DNA of 6,887 nt from Bifidobacterium breve (GTDB taxonomy: Bacteria > Actinomycetota > Actinomycetes > Mycobacteriales > Mycobacteriaceae): NCBI GenBank assembly GCA_945882475.1, contig CAMCWJ010000162.1:1-6887 (forward strand), written 5' to 3'. The notes under the pieces are model-generated. The model was given only the letters and a program-made list of their open reading frames with translations, did not search any database and was not told the DNA's origin. Each line of letters begins with the position of its first letter. Within the stretch, counting starts at the first letter, position 1. The translations under genes were made by a program, and so were the position numbers. This document shows positions 5,105 to 6,887 of the stretch, in pieces.

Positions 5105-6238
5105 CTACACCGCAGCGGCGGCCTCGTTGAGGTCGTTGAGCCGGGTGCTTGATTCCAGGTACTCCTGAACCCACCGCTCGATCACCGCGGCCGTCTTCTC
5201 CACCTTGGTGAACTGGCCGACGACCTGGCCGACCGGGTTGAATGCGACGTTGACGGTCTCATTCGGGTACTTGTTCGTGGCGGCGACCGCCATGCCGGAC
5301 ACCATGTACTGCAACGGCATTCCCAGCGGTTCGGGGTTCCCGGCGGTCTGCCAGGCATCGGTCCAGTCGTTGCGCAACATCCGGCAGGGCTTGCCGGTGA
5401 AGGAACGGCTCCGGACGGTGTCGCGGCTGCTGGCATTGACGTAGGCGGCCTGCTGTACCGGGGTGTTCTCGGCCTCCTCGACCATCAGCCACTGCGAACC
5501 CGACCAACTGCCCGCACAGCCCAGTGCCAGCGCCGCCGCGATCTGGTAGCCGCTGCCGATCCCGCCGGCGGCCAGCACCGGGCGCGGCGCCACCGCCTTG
5601 ACCACCTGCGGCCAGAGCACGATCGAACCCACCTCGCCGCAGTGGCCGCCGCCCTCGCCGCCCTGGGCGATGATGATGTCGACGTCGGCCTGAGCATGCT
5701 TGAGCGCCTGGGCGGGGGAGCCGCACAGCGCGGCGACCTTGCGACCGGACTCGTGGATGAGCTTGATCATCTCCACCGGCGGGGTGCCGAGGGCGTTGGC
5801 GATCATGGTGACCTTGGGGTGTCGCAACGCGACCTCCACCTGCGGGGTGGCCGTCGCCTCGGTCCAACCGAGCAATTGCAGGGCGTTGGAGTCCGCGTCC
5901 GCGGTGGGCACACCGTGGTCGGCGAGGATCTTCTTGGCGAAGTCGAGGTGCTGCTGGGGCACCATGTCCTGCAGCATCTTCGTCAACGTCTCCGGGTCGA
6001 GGTCGGAATCCATGCCCTCGTACTTGTTGGGGATCACGATGTCGACACCGTAGGGGTGGTCGCCGATGCGCTCGTCGATCCAGTTGAGTTCGATCTCCAG
6101 CTGTTCAGGGGTGTAGCCGACGGCCCCGAGAACCCCGTACCCGCCGGCCTTGCTGACGGCGACCACGACGTCGCGGCAGTGGGTGAACGCGAAGATGGGG
6201 AACTCGATGCCGAGTTCGTCGCAGAGGGCAGTGTGCAT
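5105..6238 (-). CDS. Nitronate monooxygenase-family FMN protein (Rv1894c-like)
   Basis: The protein has 377 residues and a TIM-barrel flavoprotein pattern of the nitronate monooxygenase / 2-nitropropane dioxygenase family, which uses FMN. Visible motifs are an N-terminal FPIFAFTHCRDVVVAVSKAGG (13-33), a central QGGEGGGHCGEVGS (192-205) with H199 at the usual catalytic-base position, and the FMN phosphate loop AAGGIGSG (223-230), followed by GSQW (247-250). It closely matches my memory of M. tuberculosis Rv1894c (376 residues), reported in the KstR cholesterol regulon. It is not obviously IpdC (Rv3553), a family member of the sterol-ring pathway. The true substrate is unknown; the family also contains enoyl-type CoA reductases. 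Minus-strand AGGGAG (6246-6251) precedes the ATG by seven bases. A KstR-type operator covers the predicted promoter. Confidence 0.88.
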   Translation of the reverse strand: MHTALCDELGIEFPIFAFTHCRDVVVAVSKAGGYGVLGAVGYTPEQLEIELNWIDERIGDHPYGVDIVIPNKYEGMDSDLDPETLTKMLQDMVPQQHLDFAKKILADHGVPTADADSNALQLLGWTEATATPQVEVALRHPKVTMIANALGTPPVEMIKLIHESGRKVAALCGSPAQALKHAQADVDIIIAQGGEGGGHCGEVGSIVLWPQVVKAVAPRPVLAAGGIGSGYQIAAALALGCAGSWSGSQWLMVEEAENTPVQQAAYVNASSRDTVRSRSFTGKPCRMLRNDWTDAWQTAGNPEPLGMPLQYMVSGMAVAATNKYPNETVNVAFNPVGQVVGQFTKVEKTAAVIERWVQEYLESSTRLNDLNEAAAAV

Positions 6239-6269
6239 GAGGGAACTCCCTGGCGCAGGTCGGAAAGAC

Positions 6270-6283
6270 TGGAACGTGTTCTA
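6270..6283 (-). promoter_or_regulatory. KstR-type operator, perfect consensus match
   Basis: Read toward the gene, TAGAACACGTTCCA matches the 14-bp mycobacterial KstR consensus TNNAACNNGTTNNA at every fixed position. It lies 32-45 bp before the ATG of the flavoprotein gene and touches the -10 at 6283-6288, so a bound repressor would block the predicted start site. KstR releases DNA on binding a cholesterol-derived CoA thioester, so the gene is predicted to be induced by sterols. Confidence 0.75.
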
Positions 6284-6288
6284 GTTTA
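6283..6288 (-). promoter_or_regulatory. -10 hexamer of the KstR-boxed flavoprotein gene
   Basis: On the minus strand this reads TAAACT, which fits TANNNT. It abuts the stop codon of the upstream gene (6289-6291) and overlaps the operator by one base. The predicted start is near 6276, within the operator, giving a leader of about 38 bases that holds the ribosome-binding site. There is no clear -35. Confidence 0.5.
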
Positions 6289-6741
6289 CTACCCGAAGCA
6301 TAACCAGACCATCAGGAACGCCAGCATTCCCAGCGCACACCCGATGTGGTCGACCAGGATCGCGTGCGCCAGTCGGGTTTGGTCGGCCGCGCTGCCCTCC
6401 CGGCGACCGAGACGCGTCGCGTTGGGCACCGTGCGCACCAAGGCCAGCAGGATCGGCCCGCCGCCCAGCACCGCGGACAGCGCCAGAACCCAGCCGGGGG
6501 TGGCTCCACGCACGGCTTCATCAGCCAATACCACCAGCAGGATTCCCATCACCAGTGCGATCAGCGCGCTCATCGGCCGCGAGGTGGTCGTCGCCCGACG
6601 GTAGTAACCCGCGATCGAGGCCAACGCGGCCTCATCCGGTTCCCCGCGGGCGCGCCGGCTGATCTGGGTATCGAAAATCAGGTCCATCCACAGGACAGCC
6701 AGCAGGAAACCTGAGCAGGCCGTCAGAATTGGAACCCGCAT
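6289..6741 (-). CDS. Small four-helix integral membrane protein, function unknown
   Basis: With the ATG at 6741 the protein has 150 residues and four predicted transmembrane helices at about 4-25, 56-73, 83-103 and 126-149, linked by short loops. Loop 1 is charged (SRRARGEPDEAALASIAGYYRRA). Loop 3 carries NATRLGRREGSAADQTR. Conserved-looking polar residues occur at helix edges: D20 and D24 in WMDLIFD, and D131-H132 in LVDHIGC. The frame also allows a GTG at 6780, adding 13 residues. The ATG begins directly with the first helix and leaves a more normal divergent gap, but its ribosome-binding site (GAGGA, about three bases away) is poor. I cannot name the family; DUF1772-like four-helix proteins are one possibility. 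It lies 50 bp upstream of the flavoprotein gene, which has its own promoter. Confidence 0.7.
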   Translation of the reverse strand: MRVPILTACSGFLLAVLWMDLIFDTQISRRARGEPDEAALASIAGYYRRATTTSRPMSALIALVMGILLVVLADEAVRGATPGWVLALSAVLGGGPILLALVRTVPNATRLGRREGSAADQTRLAHAILVDHIGCALGMLAFLMVWLCFG

Positions 6742-6795
6742 CTGTCCTCGCCCCAGGAGTACCGTCGGAAGTGGGCTCACCCTAGTCCGTCAATC

Positions 6796-6803
6796 AGGAG
6801 GTG
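6796..6803 (+). promoter_or_regulatory. Ribosome-binding site that sets a TTG start at 6810
   Basis: AGGAGGTG is a strong anti-16S match. Its AGGAGG core ends eight bases before the TTG at 6810. The in-frame GTG at 6801 overlaps this site and therefore cannot be the start it serves. Confidence 0.7.
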
Positions 6804-6809
6804 TTCGGT

Positions 6810-6887
6810 TTGGCCACTCTCCGAGCCTGCCGCGCGGCGCTCGTCGGCGCCGCTCTAAGCACCGCGATTCTCGCCGCACCGGTGGCG
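6810..6887 (+). CDS. N-terminus of an exported protein (3' end outside window)
   Basis: Twenty-six codons are open to the end of the window. The predicted start is TTG, supported by AGGAGGTG at 6796-6803. The visible peptide, MATLRACRAALVGAALSTA followed by ILAAPVA, has basic residues, a long hydrophobic Ala/Leu/Val core and an Ala-Pro-Val-Ala end resembling a Sec signal peptide near its cleavage site. A cysteine at residue 7 precedes the core and is not in a lipobox. The function cannot be told from this fragment. It diverges from the four-helix membrane protein, with 68 bp between the chosen starts. Confidence 0.65.
   Translation, partial: MATLRACRAALVGAALSTAILAAPVA

Noticed and set aside
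5105..6238. Assignment of the flavoprotein as IpdC (Rv3553)
   Set aside because: Length and the N-terminal and C-terminal sequence fit Rv1894c better, and no ipdA/ipdB genes are adjacent.
5642..6604. Long open frame on the plus strand antisense to the flavoprotein and membrane protein genes
   Set aside because: It spans two genuine genes and their promoter region on the other strand, and its Gly/Val/Asp/His/Arg-rich product is typical of an antisense shadow.
1..6887. Mobile element, phage, toxin-antitoxin or defence system
   Set aside because: No transposase, integrase, terminal repeats, tRNA or toxin-like gene pair was seen; gene content and base use look uniform and chromosomal.

Overview
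This is a GC-rich, gene-dense window from the chromosome of a mycobacterium (Mycobacterium/Mycolicibacterium type) or a very close relative. The evidence is its gene content: an FdxA-type seven-iron ferredoxin, an L,D-transpeptidase with the length and catalytic numbering of LdtMt1, a CYP125-type steroid P450, several exported proteins of mycobacterial character, and operators matching two mycobacterial regulators (DosR and KstR). Protein identifications rest on remembered family sequences and visible motifs; no database search was possible.

Layout, left to right. At 1-555 (+) is the 3' part of a membrane-anchored protein of unknown function. At 646-987 (+) is ferredoxin fdxA, preceded by two tandem DosR-type boxes and a -10 hexamer placed so that transcription would start at the ATG. 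At 1051-1806 (+) is the L,D-transpeptidase ldtA, with its own TACAAT -10. It converges, with a 10-bp gap, on the CYP125-type P450 at 1817-3058 (-). At 3167-3850 (-) is an exported or anchored protein with a Ser/Thr-rich tail built from a 15-bp tandem repeat. Two unrecognised or poorly characterised proteins follow on the plus strand, a cytosolic one (3953-4561) and a small secreted four-cysteine one (4655-5095), both with apparently leaderless starts. At 5105-6238 (-) is a nitronate monooxygenase-family flavoprotein resembling M. tuberculosis Rv1894c, with a perfect KstR-type operator over its promoter. At 6289-6741 (-) is a small four-helix membrane protein. Diverging from it at 6810 (+) is the start of an exported protein that runs off the window.

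Two themes connect the genes. One is adaptation to dormancy: DosR-type control of fdxA, next to an enzyme that makes 3-3 peptidoglycan cross-links. The other is sterol catabolism: a CYP125-type cholesterol side-chain hydroxylase and a KstR-boxed flavoprotein about 2 kb apart, outside the usual large cholesterol cluster as far as the window shows. No mobile element, CRISPR array, RNA gene or defence/toxin system is visible. Nothing here looks like a wholly new system. The most useful observations are the regulatory sites and the leaderless starts. No stretch longer than about 110 bp is without a gene.
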